64,000 bases of DNA from Capronia americana (taxonomy: Eukaryota; Ascomycota; Eurotiomycetes; Chaetothyriales; Herpotrichiellaceae): contig JADWQD010000001.1 of the NCBI GenBank assembly GCA_016110215.1, positions 434,001-498,000 of the forward strand, in the 5' to 3' direction. Under the pieces are notes generated by a model. The model saw nothing but the letters and a program-made list of their open reading frames with translations, was not told the origin of the DNA and did no database searches. Position 1 is the first letter of the stretch, and the number at the start of each line of letters is the position of its first letter. The position numbers were made by a program, and so were the translations under genes. Shown here one piece after another: positions 35,765 through 45,553 of this stretch.

Positions 35765-36007
35765 CTCAGGAGGAGCATGTGTCGTAGACGACGAGAGCTC
35801 CTACAGCTCCTGTGTAGTAATAGGCGGAAGTTATGCCTCGGCTTTGCTATCGACCAGCGGTATCCCAAATTTGTGCCTTGGTGGATTTTGTGTTGACCTA
35901 AATTGATCTCGTCGCAAACTCTACGCCGATCGTAGACTTGAGGCCAAGATTGAACTCGTTCCGCCCTGAACAGATTGAGCAGACTGGATTTTCCAACACC
36001 ATCTTCC
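35765..36007 (-). pseudogene. Rab11/Ypt3-like small GTPase relic
   Basis: Read on the minus strand, the P-loop survives as DGVGKSSLLNLF (about 35972-36007). After a frame change the effector region follows as NEFNLGLKSTIGVEFATRSI, then a TAG stop. Next come AQIWDTAG (switch II), another TAG, and ITSAYY-x-TGAVGALVVYD. These blocks match Rab11-type GTPases closely in order and spacing, but at least three stops and a frameshift break the reading. Homology fades after the VVYD block. I see no intron inside the relic, so it may be a retrocopy or a decayed duplicate. The G4 and G5 nucleotide motifs and the prenylated tail are missing. Confidence 0.8.
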
Positions 36008-36824
36008 TACGCGAACTGTGCCTCTCGCCTCAGGCTCCAAAACAGGCACAACCTCTATCTGCACAAGCAGAGTTGCGATATTTTCAGTGTGCCCGCGCCT
36101 GTCTCCTTCCAGGCTGCGTTATGGGGACATGGTGGCTCTGGGTCGGAAGGTTCCTGGCGCTGTGATGGTGGTGATGCTGTCCTCCTCGGACCCGACCTCA
36201 GCCATCCCTGGCACGGTTGCACATGGGACACGTCGGAACAGTTGAGGCCACGCATGTTGCTGTGAGTAGAGCGAGAAGCCTGATCATCAACCAATGGAAG
36301 AAATGCCTCACGGATTGACGTGCAGACAACCAAAGACGCGCGGACTTTGAAGAACGACTCGGAAAGATCAATCCTATTGGCGACTGAATCTTTGCCAAGC
36401 TCAAGCTCGTGCTCGTGTTCCGCCTGATAGGAAGGCGAAACGTGGAAGCGGGTTAGAGGCCGGCCGTGAAGCGACTAGGCTGGGTGCTGAGTTAAGGGGG
36501 AGATTAAATAGAGACGGGTGCGTGCATCGGAGGGAGCGAGAGAGAGCAAATGCAATGTGCGTGACACAACCGCAGTAGTAACACTCTCCCTTCACGGTCA
36601 TCACGTGACTGAAAACACCTTCTCTTTGGGTCCTGCTCCTTGGCTAGCCTCATGTGAGATTGCGTTTCGCGACACCTCCGTTACAATTTTACCCATCATC
36701 CGGATCTGATTGACCCATCTCCAGCTGGACTTATAGAAGAGCCGCACGTCCGCAATATCCTCTTATAAGCTGGCTGTTTTCCTTGCACGACGACAGTTAT
36801 ATCGCATCACTCAAGCAGCCCGAG
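36008..36824. other. Intergenic, no gene seen
   Basis: About 800 bases between the GTPase relic and a small hypothetical gene. A C/T-rich stretch and AG-rich runs near 36490-36560 are present. Nothing with family features is seen. Confidence 0.45.
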
Positions 36825-37280
36825 ATGGGGTCCACATTTGATACAGAGAAGATAAACGAGCTCGGCCCGTCCCTACGCGAGCTAGAAGAAAGCCACCAAG
36901 TTGACGAAAAGAAGAACGACGTCGCAACCGCTGCGGGGAAGTCATCGGCATTATCGTTAGTCACTATGGCAGAACGCCTCGGCGACCGCAGTGGCGTGAA
37001 TCCCGCGGATAGAAGCTTCGCCTCGGTGTCCGTCAAGTGTTCGCTAATGCCAGACGACGTACGCCAACTGGGTGGTCCGGAGATGGCGCAGAGGGCAATA
37101 CAGGAATTCACGGACGCCTGGACGAAGAAGTACCAAGCGGAAGTATTCGACTTTATCAAGACCCGAAAGCAAATGATCTCGAAGATCCCTGACGATCTCC
37201 CTGGCAGCATGAAAGATAAGCTAGCGTTGGGGAAAGGTGTACTCGACAGCAGCAGCAGGGATGGCAGTAGCGGACTCTGA
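36825..37280 (+). CDS. Hypothetical soluble protein
   Basis: I do not recognise this gene. Starting at the first in-frame ATG (36825) it encodes 151 residues. The first 60 are acidic and Lys/Ser-rich (probably disordered). A central block ASVSVKCSLMPDDVRQLGG leads into a helical, charged stretch around AIQEFTDAWTKKYQAEVFDF. The tail is Ser/Asp-rich. There is no signal peptide or membrane helix. It converges on the ankyrin gene, with 69 bases between the stops. Its length and frame without interruption favour a real gene, but expression evidence is lacking. Confidence 0.5.
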   Translation: MGSTFDTEKINELGPSLRELEESHQVDEKKNDVATAAGKSSALSLVTMAERLGDRSGVNPADRSFASVSVKCSLMPDDVRQLGGPEMAQRAIQEFTDAWTKKYQAEVFDFIKTRKQMISKIPDDLPGSMKDKLALGKGVLDSSSRDGSSGL

Positions 37281-37349
37281 TATTACAAGAAGATCACAAA
37301 GGATAGATAAGCGCCTGTTATTGAATGGATAAACCTCTGGATACACTTA

Positions 37350-38495
37350 TTATAACTCATATACCGTGTCGTGTTTAATTTCCATCTTGGTCATAAACAT
37401 AAACGGTTGGACATACTCCTTACCTCTTCCATCCAAGTGGCACTCCGCCGATATCCTCACAGCCGACAAACTCTGATCGGACGGCTCGGCGCCGTCGAGC
37501 CTCCTCAACCGTGCTTCCGCCTCTTCATGGCCGCGGCTCCGTGCTAGTACCAGCGGCGTCTCCCCGCGCGGCGTCGCCAGCTTCGGATCCGCAGGAGGCT
37601 GTGCCTTCAGCAGTGCTTCGATCACCTCCGCGTGTCCGTTCATAGCCGCCAGGTGTAGGGCAGAGTGGCCGCTGTTGCTCACGGCATTGATGTCTGTCCC
37701 CTGCTGCGACGACAGCCACTCGACGGCCTGCGTGTGACCCTGCTCAGCAGCGAGATGGAGCGGCGTCGATCCGTCTACAGACGGCGCCCAGCAATCCACG
37801 CCCAGGTTGCAGAGCCAGAGGAGAGCGTCAACCGCTCCGCCATAAGCTGCGTAGTGTGCGGGGGTGAGTCCGGCCGGGGTTGGGTGGTGCAGCGAACAGC
37901 CTGCCTGGAGCAGCAGGTCGAGGGCGTGGACTTTGTTGGCGGCAGCGGCAGTGTGCACGGGGTAGTAGGCGGTACCGTTCGGGGCGTCCAGGACCCCGAC
38001 GGCGGTCGAGTCGACGAGCGCTCGCAGAACATCGCTCTCTTCCGGGGCTAGTATAGCCAGGTCTATCGATGTGAAACCATGTACAGTGATGGTCCCAGGG
38101 TTTGATGCGCCCTCCTCGCACAGGATACGAACGATCTCGGCATGGCCACCCTTGACTGCCATGGCCAGCGGCGTGTAGCCCTCGTCGTTGCGAGCGTCAA
38201 CAGCCGCCCCGAGCAACGGAAGCAGTCGGACTGTTTCAGCCTTACCGCCCATGGCAGCGTAGTGGAGGGCGCTGCCGGTGTGTCCGGCGCGTCGGTTAAC
38301 CAGGTTCGAAAGCTCGGCGTCCTCGTTGCAGTCACTAAGGAAGACGTGGATGACGTCCATAGCCTCTCCGAGGCAGGCGGCGGTGAAGGCGGTACCGTAC
38401 GGCTCCACGCACGAAGATCGCACAGCGCCATTCTCGAGACAGGTATTTACCAGCCCTACGTGATTTTGATATGCGGCGAGATGAAGGAGCGACAT
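37350..38495 (-). CDS. Ankyrin-repeat protein
   Basis: A single-exon gene of 381 residues made almost wholly of ankyrin repeats. Clear units include MSLLHLAAYQNHVGLVNTCL, GSALHYAAMGGKAETVRLLP, and GYTPLAMAVKGGHAEIVRIL. Further units are GLTPAHYAAYGGAVDALLWL, GSTPLHLAAEQGHTQAVEWL, and HSALHLAAMNGHAEVIEALL. About ten repeats fit. No catalytic or NACHT domain is attached. Such stand-alone ankyrin proteins mediate protein binding and are numerous and variable in fungi. It is divergent from the HET gene at 38790 with 294 bases between the starts, and ankyrin and HET genes are often grouped in fungal self/non-self regions. Confidence 0.88.
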   Translation of the reverse strand: MSLLHLAAYQNHVGLVNTCLENGAVRSSCVEPYGTAFTAACLGEAMDVIHVFLSDCNEDAELSNLVNRRAGHTGSALHYAAMGGKAETVRLLPLLGAAVDARNDEGYTPLAMAVKGGHAEIVRILCEEGASNPGTITVHGFTSIDLAILAPEESDVLRALVDSTAVGVLDAPNGTAYYPVHTAAAANKVHALDLLLQAGCSLHHPTPAGLTPAHYAAYGGAVDALLWLCNLGVDCWAPSVDGSTPLHLAAEQGHTQAVEWLSSQQGTDINAVSNSGHSALHLAAMNGHAEVIEALLKAQPPADPKLATPRGETPLVLARSRGHEEAEARLRRLDGAEPSDQSLSAVRISAECHLDGRGKEYVQPFMFMTKMEIKHDTVYEL

Positions 38496-38789
38496 TTTAA
38501 AGAGAGAGAGAGAGACTGGGAAGTTTAATTGAAGACTACAGTAGATGAAGAGAGGACGATTTTTCTCAACGCAAAATTATCTAGCATTCTGCGATCTAAT
38601 AGGCAGCTGAAGTTGGGCTGAAGTTGGGCATCTATCTGTGCTTATTCAGACTACGATAGCATCGAATAAGATGACAGCAGTTAGGTCTCTTATCAATTTT
38701 TGACCATAGTTGTTTCTCTAAAATTATTTCATAAGTCATTTTTCCACCGCCTTCTTCTCCCTCATCTTTAGCGCCCTCTTCTGGAACCG

Positions 38790-40643
38790 ATGGATGAAAT
38801 ATACGGGCCCTTGGGCCTCGAGCCAAAGCAAATACGCCAGCTCATCCTGCATCCCGGACAGTATGAGGACGAGCTGAACGGCACCCTCCGGGTTGAGAGC
38901 CTGGACAGCAAGGGGAAAGCCGTCGAATATGACGCTCTATCATATGTCTGGGGCAAGCAAAGCTCTGAGCCCGATCCGCCGCAGCTGAGACTCGGCTCTG
39001 CCAGGCTGAAGATCACACCGAATCTGGACCAGGCGCTCCGGCACCTCCGTGACGAGCACCAGTCGCGGACGTTCTGGGTCGACGCAGTCTGTATTGACCA
39101 GAATAAAATAAGTGAGCGGAACCAGCAGGTGGCCATGATGCGCACCATCTACCAGAAGGCAGTGCGCGTCGTCGTCTGGCTTGGCCCCGCGACAGAGCAC
39201 ACGACTGCCGTCATCAGTTTCTTCCAGCGGACCCAAAAGTTCTTGTGGAACGTCCACTGGCAGGAGCCCTTCATTCTGCCTCTCGGCCCGCCCGGCGCTG
39301 CCTTTGCCGCCATACTCGCCTTCCTCGACAGTCCCTGGTGGAAGCGCACCTGGACCTTCCAGGAAGCCGCCGTGGCGCGCGACATCGTGCTGCACATCGG
39401 CAACATGAGCCTCCACTGGGATCTGCTGGAGAGTGCCCTGAGCAGCTACAGGACCCACAAGGACAGGCAGCGCTGCTGCTGCTCCGTCGAGGGCATTCAG
39501 GAGCTCTTCGGGCCCATGGCGAACCTGGAAGAGATCGTCGAGTATCGCAAGTGCCGCAGCCAGCTGGATGTCCTCGACTTCATCTCCTGGAACCGCCACC
39601 GCGACGCCGGGGATCCGCGGGACAAAATCCTCGGCTTCACCGGGATCGGCAGCGCTGACATGTTCGACATGGCCCTGCTGGACTACACGCTGCCGGCCGA
39701 CGAGATCTACCGGCGCTGGACCGTCCACCTGATCGACAAGATGCAGAATCTTGACATATTCAGCCACATTCTCCACGCGGACCATGAGACCACCTCCCGA
39801 TGGGCCGCGTCCTCCGCCGCGGTCGCGAAAAGCATCGCTCTGCCCAGCTGGGTGCCGGACTGGGTGCAGACCCCGGATTACGAAACCGTGGACAATCTCC
39901 AGTACCAGATCCGCCTGCTGGAACGCTTCAACGCAGCAGAGCGCACGCGGCCCCGCCTATCTGTGGATAAGACGGATGACCCGAAGGCGATCACTCTCTG
40001 CGGCACCTTGGTCGATACAATTGTCAAGGTACTCGAGCCGGCCGGCCCGCAGCTCGGGTACAGAGTGCCGACCATACACAACTGGCGGCGCGATATCGGT
40101 ATCGACGACGATCCCGGCCGCCCCTATATCCCTCGGGCCGGTGAAACCATCTTCGAGGCATTCTGGGGCGCTCTGTTTCCCGGCGCGGAGACGATCAAGA
40201 GCAACTTCCGTCTGCCGCTCCCCACTAAACCTTCCATGAACGACCAGATTTGCCACGACCAGTGGTGGTGGACCAGGTTGAAGCAGGCGTACGACGCCCA
40301 GTACGGCGATTCGCCTGTGTCAATAATGTCGATCACGTCGCTCGGCGGCGGCCCGGGTATCATAGAACACAACATCAACAGGTTCACGGCTGGGAAACGC
40401 ATGTTTGTGACAAAGCGGGGCTATTTGGGGCTCGCCCCCGCGGCGGCCGCAGAGGGCGACCAAGTCGTCGTCCTCCTCGGCGGTCGAATGCCGTTTGTTC
40501 TGCGGCAGGTCGATGCAGGAAGCTCGGAACCGCGGAGGTTTGAGCTGGTAGGTACCTGTAATGTCCACGGGCTGATGGACGGCGAGGCCATTGAAATGGT
40601 GGAAGACGGTGATCTCGAGCTTGAAGATTTTATTTTAGTGTAA
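38790..40643 (+). CDS. HET-domain protein (heterokaryon incompatibility)
   Basis: A single-exon gene of 617 residues. The three HET motifs are intact: YDALSYVWG near residue 47, FWVDAVCIDQ near 94, and WWKRTWTFQEA near 185. The HET domain is TIR-like and its activation triggers cell death after fusion of incompatible hyphae. The C-terminal 400 residues are the usual variable HET-6-like region, including GDPRDKILGFTGI and a terminal block RMFVTKRGYLGLAPAAAAEG typical of the 'Het-6-OR' tail. No WD or NACHT partner domain is fused. The promoter is shared with the ankyrin gene. Confidence 0.92.
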   Translation: MDEIYGPLGLEPKQIRQLILHPGQYEDELNGTLRVESLDSKGKAVEYDALSYVWGKQSSEPDPPQLRLGSARLKITPNLDQALRHLRDEHQSRTFWVDAVCIDQNKISERNQQVAMMRTIYQKAVRVVVWLGPATEHTTAVISFFQRTQKFLWNVHWQEPFILPLGPPGAAFAAILAFLDSPWWKRTWTFQEAAVARDIVLHIGNMSLHWDLLESALSSYRTHKDRQRCCCSVEGIQELFGPMANLEEIVEYRKCRSQLDVLDFISWNRHRDAGDPRDKILGFTGIGSADMFDMALLDYTLPADEIYRRWTVHLIDKMQNLDIFSHILHADHETTSRWAASSAAVAKSIALPSWVPDWVQTPDYETVDNLQYQIRLLERFNAAERTRPRLSVDKTDDPKAITLCGTLVDTIVKVLEPAGPQLGYRVPTIHNWRRDIGIDDDPGRPYIPRAGETIFEAFWGALFPGAETIKSNFRLPLPTKPSMNDQICHDQWWWTRLKQAYDAQYGDSPVSIMSITSLGGGPGIIEHNINRFTAGKRMFVTKRGYLGLAPAAAAEGDQVVVLLGGRMPFVLRQVDAGSSEPRRFELVGTCNVHGLMDGEAIEMVEDGDLELEDFILV

Positions 40644-40902
40644 CTTTCCGGTAGACTGTTAGCGTTCCTGTTCATAGGCATTCGATATATGTCCGTGGGC
40701 TTCTTTTAAACGGGGGAGGTATCTTACTCTCGCTATCATACTAGGGTACTGAGCTGCCTTAGTAGATTAGAGCTACCACGTGTTATAGCACCCATGGCAG
40801 GTGAGGTACGGGCGAACCCTCACCCGGCTCACCCTGACTCGTGCGCGAGGGGGGGTCTTGCCCCAAAGAGGTGCGAGCTGGGCGTAGTTTTCACTCCTCA
40901 TG

Positions 40903-42527
40903 GAGCCGCCAAGTATTCCGCTTTTTGTATCATAGTCTGGGGGGTGGTAAGTGGCACTGATGTTGTTCGAGTTGGGTTCCAATCTGACTCTTTTCATCAG
41001 GTCCTCTGCTGTTTCGCAACAATTTCCAACTTCGGTGGAGCCCTGGCCCTGAGATTCTTTCTTGGTGTATTCGAGGCCGTAGTGACGCCTGGGTTCGCGT
41101 TCATCATATCCCAGGTAACTCAATGATGCAATGCAATGCAAGCACTTTCCTCGATACCAACGTGACTGATTCCCTACAGTGGTATACCAAAAAGGAGCAG
41201 GGCTTCAGGACAGGCATATGGTTCAGCTTCAATGGGATCGGAATCATCGTCGGTAGCCTCCTGGCGTATGGCATCGCCCAAGCCACAAAAAACCACGCAA
41301 CTACAACAGCTCCGTGGAAGATCCTCTTCGTGAGCACCGGAGTATTCACCATCGTCATAGGTATCGTCTTCTTGTTCGTGATGCCCGATTCTCAGCTCAA
41401 CGCCCGCTGGTTGAGTGACGACGACAAACGGCTCGCGGTCGCGCGAGTTCGAATCAACGAGCAAGGCATCGGCAACAAACACTTCAAGCTCTACCAGTTC
41501 AAAGAGGCAATGCTCGATCCCATGACCTGGGCTTTCGCTTTCTTTGCACTGGCTTCTGGTATCCCCATCGGCGGCGTGACCAACTTTTTCAGCCAGCTCG
41601 TGAGTTCTCTCTGTGCCGTGCACTTGTTCAAGATTTTGGCACCAGCTTCTCCCATGTGATCTGCTTGGGCTAAAAGGCCAGACACGACACTTTGGAGAGA
41701 AAGATTTGGGTCAAATGCAAATGCTGACCTTTGATTATCAGATTGTGGGATTTGGCTTCACTGCCGAAGAATCTCTCCTACTCAGTACCCCAGCTGGTGC
41801 TGTGGCCGTCATAGCCTTGGTTGGTTGTGGCTACCTTGGAGACCGCTATAGTAATCGAATCCTCTACAATTCTTTGGGTCTCGATGTGGCAATCGTTGCA
41901 TCCTACTCATCCTCGCCTTGCCCCTCTCAAACAAGGGTGGACGGCTTGCAGGTTACTACTTGATGTATGCTTGCTCGCCGCCCTTCACAGCACTACTATC
42001 ACAACCAATGTTGCTGGTCACACCAAGAAGACGACAGTGGCAGCCATATATCATATTGCATATTGTGCCGGGCTCATCATTGGTATGTGATCCAGTCCAG
42101 TGGAAGTGCATATTTTACTGACCTCTCGACCAGGACCACAGGCCTTTCGACCCCAGGATGCCCCGCGCTATGTTCCTGCCGAGATCACCATCATATGTTG
42201 CTGGTAAGGCTTTGTTTGCGCTGCCACTGTTGACGATTCTCATCACCGTCTCACTCCTGTCTCTTGTGAAATGATGCCTAACATTTCTCTTTCTGCATCT
42301 GCAACAGGGCGGCTTGCTTTGTCGACATGGCTTTGATATACTGGTATTACACCCGGCAAAATCGGAACAAGGCGGTTCTTCGTGCACAACCGGGCTACGC
42401 CAAACTCGAGAACCAAGAGTAAGTCTGCCCTCCCAAGCTTTGATCCGAGGCAAGATGCTGACCCTGAGGCATCAGGTTTTTGGACCTCACCGACAGGGAA
42501 AACCCCAAGCTAGTCTACACCTTGTGA
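40903..42527 (+). pseudogene. MFS transporter (allantoate-permease-like), 5'-truncated and frameshifted
   Basis: Homology starts without a start codon at KYSAFCIIVWGV (to 40946). It continues after normal introns as LRFFLGVFEAVVTPGF (41001-41114) and WYTKKEQGFRTGIWFSFNGI (41180-41599). A third coding stretch from 41742 reads VGFGFTAEESLLLSTPAGA. The frame breaks near 41898 (DVAIV / ILLILALPLSNKGGRLAGYY) and again near 42000 (SPPFTALLSQ / NVAGHTKKTTVAAIYHIAYC). The end is recognisable: GPQAFRPQDAPRYVPAEITI, then AACFVDMALIYWYYTRQNRN, and FLDLTDRENPKLVYTL to a TGA at 42525. The first four or so membrane helices are missing. It belongs to a different subfamily from the fragment at 35217. Confidence 0.85.
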
Positions 42528-43075
42528 TTTGGGTCAGGCAAAACAGAGAAGCAGCGGGAGACTTCGATACTTGTACAAACCCCCTTGTGAACGATCATGT
42601 TGACGAAGGCGGAGCATTCAGTAGAAATAAAGCTTGGCCAGATCATCCTATCGTCCCCAGCCCCTTGTGCAGTGGAGGGAGATTCTTGTCCTACGCAACG
42701 CATAGTGATTCACGTGTACATATAACGCAATCCTCTAGCAGCGGTGCCGAAGATCTAACTTTTGAGGATGAGAAAGTCATCACGCTGTGGAAAAGTGAAG
42801 AGCAGCACTGGACCTACTACCACTCCTAGCCATGTGCGAGCCGAGCCACCTACAGTTATTTGTCCTTGAAGCGGCCTGGAACGGAGCGCACAAGATAGCG
42901 ATCGCCAAATTCACTGACGAGGTCGATCTTCGATTGACGCCATGGCACGTGTCTCGACTATCTTCGCTCATGCAAGCCAATGGAGATGCCTAGGATTCGT
43001 TTCAACTCGTAGAGGCTGTTAAATGGCTGAGGGCTGTGTTGATCATATTATATTGAGTCCAACAAGATATGTCAA
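42528..43075. other. Intergenic, no gene seen
   Basis: 548 bases between the broken transporter and the 3' end of the secreted-protein gene. No supported ORF is seen. Confidence 0.45.
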
Positions 43076-44029
43076 TCAATCATCAGCAATAGTACTGGAC
43101 CCTCCGCCCTCAATCTCACTCAACACCCTCGTGCCCAACACGTTGCCCTGCGCGTCCAGATAAATCGCCGCCGTGGAAATCAAGCCCGCGAACGGCACAT
43201 ACGAATACTGCACCTCCCTCGCACTGATGCCGTCAAACACCACCGTACTCTCTCGTCCCGTGAATGTCATATCATGCCAATACGACCCCACTACCTCTGA
43301 CGAATAGACCGCCCCATCATTATGCAGCCTCTCGTCCACGATGTTGCCGGCTTGGTCGAGCACGCGGTTCGTATGCGCGTTGCCCGAGTAATCGTTGACG
43401 GAATAGAGGATGCCCTGGTCGAGGAGGGCGCTGCGGGCCGATAACCCTGACGAACTCGAACTCCCTGTGTCTGTACCTGTATCGGTGTCTGTGACCGCAT
43501 CGGTGATACCACCGACAATCGTGCCCACGCTGTTCCCCAACGTGGCGAGAATGGGATTCAAATCAATCGACGAGAGCGTGTCGTTGATCATGAGCACCAA
43601 GTTGGAGAGGCGCGCTTCCAACTCCACCTTTGCAGTCACATTCTGGATGAGCAACTCGACGCGGTCGACCTTTACGTCGACTCCGGCGTTGAAGTTCAGC
43701 AGCGAGAGCACCCGGGCTGAGATATTGATCTCTGCGCTGAGATTGCGCACCGTGATGTCGATTTCGCCGACCGAGACGCTCGCATTGAGGTAGACGTCCG
43801 GCGGGGATTCGTTGGTGGAAGGGTTGGTGTTTGTGTCGGTGTTCTCGGTCTCGTAGACCACGTCGTCGGTGGCGTTGGTGGAGTCGCGCACTGTGAGGGT
43901 GTAGCCCGTGTAGCCTCCTTCGTTTGAATCAGTCGAGGAGATGGTTTGCGAGGATGTCAAATCGAGGAGGAAGGCGAGGGCGAAGAGAAGGGCGAAGAGG
44001 AGGAGGGAGGGGAATTGTCGTCGGGACAT
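43076..44029 (-). CDS. Secreted protein of unknown function, paralogue A of a divergent pair
   Basis: A single-exon gene of 317 residues. Residues 1-28 are a signal peptide (LLLFALLFALAFLLDLTSS). A Thr/Asn-rich spacer to about residue 75 contains several N-glycosylation sites. The conserved core starts at PPDVYLNASVSVGEIDITV and has alternating hydrophobic strands, NISARVLSLLNFNAGVDVKV, and SSIDLNPILATL. Asp/Thr/Ser repeats (TDTDTGTDTGSSSSSG) separate the core from a C-terminal block ending YSYVPFAGLISTAAIYLD. There are no cysteines in the mature part, and I recognise no enzyme motif. The core and tail align with the gene at 44696, transcribed in the opposite direction, so the two arose by inverted duplication. 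A cell-wall or adhesin-like role is a guess. Confidence 0.75.
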   Translation of the reverse strand: MSRRQFPSLLLFALLFALAFLLDLTSSQTISSTDSNEGGYTGYTLTVRDSTNATDDVVYETENTDTNTNPSTNESPPDVYLNASVSVGEIDITVRNLSAEINISARVLSLLNFNAGVDVKVDRVELLIQNVTAKVELEARLSNLVLMINDTLSSIDLNPILATLGNSVGTIVGGITDAVTDTDTGTDTGSSSSSGLSARSALLDQGILYSVNDYSGNAHTNRVLDQAGNIVDERLHNDGAVYSSEVVGSYWHDMTFTGRESTVVFDGISAREVQYSYVPFAGLISTAAIYLDAQGNVLGTRVLSEIEGGGSSTIADD

Positions 44030-44695
44030 TGTGCGGATGGATCACAGTGATAGAAAGGACTAGGACTAGGACTAGGAGTGCAACTGCATGGTGGGCGCTC
44101 GAGGGACAGTCCAAGTAGTAACTCTGTGAAAGTCGCGAAAGACTCTTCTCCTCAAAAAGGAGACAATTAAACCTCGACGCGGAGCTGCAGCAAGAACTTA
44201 CAGTAGTAATACTACCTACCCGTAGGTCATGGTGTTCTGGCGAACTGCATCTCCACCAGGTTCATCCAAATCAAGGACATTTGCATAGGAGTAAACTCTA
44301 TTGGCAAATTGCCATCCCTGCTTGATGCCACTCATCTGCACTTATCTGCACTTGTCCACGCTTGTTCATGCATAATCTCGGCACCGCTCAGCCCTAGACC
44401 GTCCTTGGCCGTTGAAACGCGGGGCGTCGACCAGAAAACCGGTTTCGTGAAAAGGGGCCCGTCGCAGCCTTGCAGGGATCGACGCACATCATCCCCTCCC
44501 GGCGCCGACCTGAACGCAGGTGGCATCGTGTGCATGGGAAATTTCCCTGTAAGCGATGCGGGCGAGAGAAATTGCCATCGAGCATTGCATGGGAGTCGCG
44601 GACTCGCGCCGATATGATATACTACTACTACGCAAACCGAGTGCTCTCTCTTTGCTCTCTCTGACAGCCGTTGTCATTGTCGTCCCCGTCGCAAC
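44030..44695. promoter_or_regulatory. Shared promoter of the secreted paralogue pair
   Basis: 666 bases lie between the divergent ATGs. There is no ORF of note; the ORF track-like frames here lack motifs. A CT-rich leader (CTCTCTCTTTGCTCTCTCTG) sits about 50 bases upstream of the ATG at 44696, as is common near fungal transcription starts. Confidence 0.55.
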
Positions 44696-45553
44696 ATGAT
44701 GATTTCCCTCTCGATATGCCGACTCGTTCGGACATTGTTCTCGTTCCTCCTCCTCGTTCAGCAGATCTCGGCACAGACGTCGTCCCCTACAACGACTCCC
44801 TCGTCGGGCTCGAATCCTAGCACCACGCCCTCGTCAAATTCGCCGACCCTGACACCCACACCTGCCTCCTCCTCGACACCCCCGGACGTGTACCTCAATG
44901 TCCCTACGCTCTCGGTCGGGCGCATCGAACTCGACGTCGACGACCTGCGCGCGGACATCAACCTCAACGCGCAGGTCGCCAACCTGGTCACCTTGAATGC
45001 CGGCGTCGCCCTCTCCATCCAGCAAGTGAACCTGACCATCTCGGACGTGGACGCGAACCTCGAGCTGATCGTCCGGCTGGGCCACCTCGTCGACATCGTC
45101 AACCGGGTGTTCGAGTCGCTCGACCTTAACCCGCTCCTCATCTCCGCCATCAACAATGTCACCTCGCTGCTTGAGCCGATCGTCGGCGCCGTGGACGGCC
45201 TGCTCGGCTCGATCACGCAGGGCGGGACGACTCTGTCCTTCTTGATCGACAATCTGGGCAATATCGTCCAGGAGGTCGGCGGCGTGAGCTCCATCGTCGG
45301 AAACTACTTGACCAACATGACGGACACGGGCGTCAGCCAGACCCTGTCCGGCGGCCTGGTCGAGAAGACCTTCTCTTACGCGCCGCTGAACGCGCTCGTG
45401 GATATCGTCTTCAACGCCGCGGGGCAGGTGGTGCAGGCGTCGGTGCAGAAACAGAGTGGTGGAGGTGGTAGCAGTACAACTAGTAGCACGACTAGCTCTT
45501 CGAAGCCCGCGGCGAGTACGACGCCTGCGCTTGTGAGCACAACTACGGGCTAG
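44696..45553 (+). CDS. Secreted protein of unknown function, paralogue B of a divergent pair
   Basis: A single-exon gene of 285 residues. A signal peptide (about residues 1-26, ending in QQISAQ) is followed by a Ser/Thr/Pro spacer. The conserved core then opens with PPDVYLNVPTLSVGRIELDV and includes ADINLNAQVANLVTLNAGVA and SLDLNPLLISA. After a second block (FSYAPLNALVDIVFNAAGQV) the protein ends in a Gly/Ser/Thr-rich tail. I see no transmembrane or obvious GPI-attachment segment at the end. It shares core and tail blocks in the same order with the gene at 43076. The coding sequence is markedly GC-rich at third positions compared with the AT-richer zone downstream. Confidence 0.78.
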   Translation: MMISLSICRLVRTLFSFLLLVQQISAQTSSPTTTPSSGSNPSTTPSSNSPTLTPTPASSSTPPDVYLNVPTLSVGRIELDVDDLRADINLNAQVANLVTLNAGVALSIQQVNLTISDVDANLELIVRLGHLVDIVNRVFESLDLNPLLISAINNVTSLLEPIVGAVDGLLGSITQGGTTLSFLIDNLGNIVQEVGGVSSIVGNYLTNMTDTGVSQTLSGGLVEKTFSYAPLNALVDIVFNAAGQVVQASVQKQSGGGGSSTTSSTTSSSKPAASTTPALVSTTTG

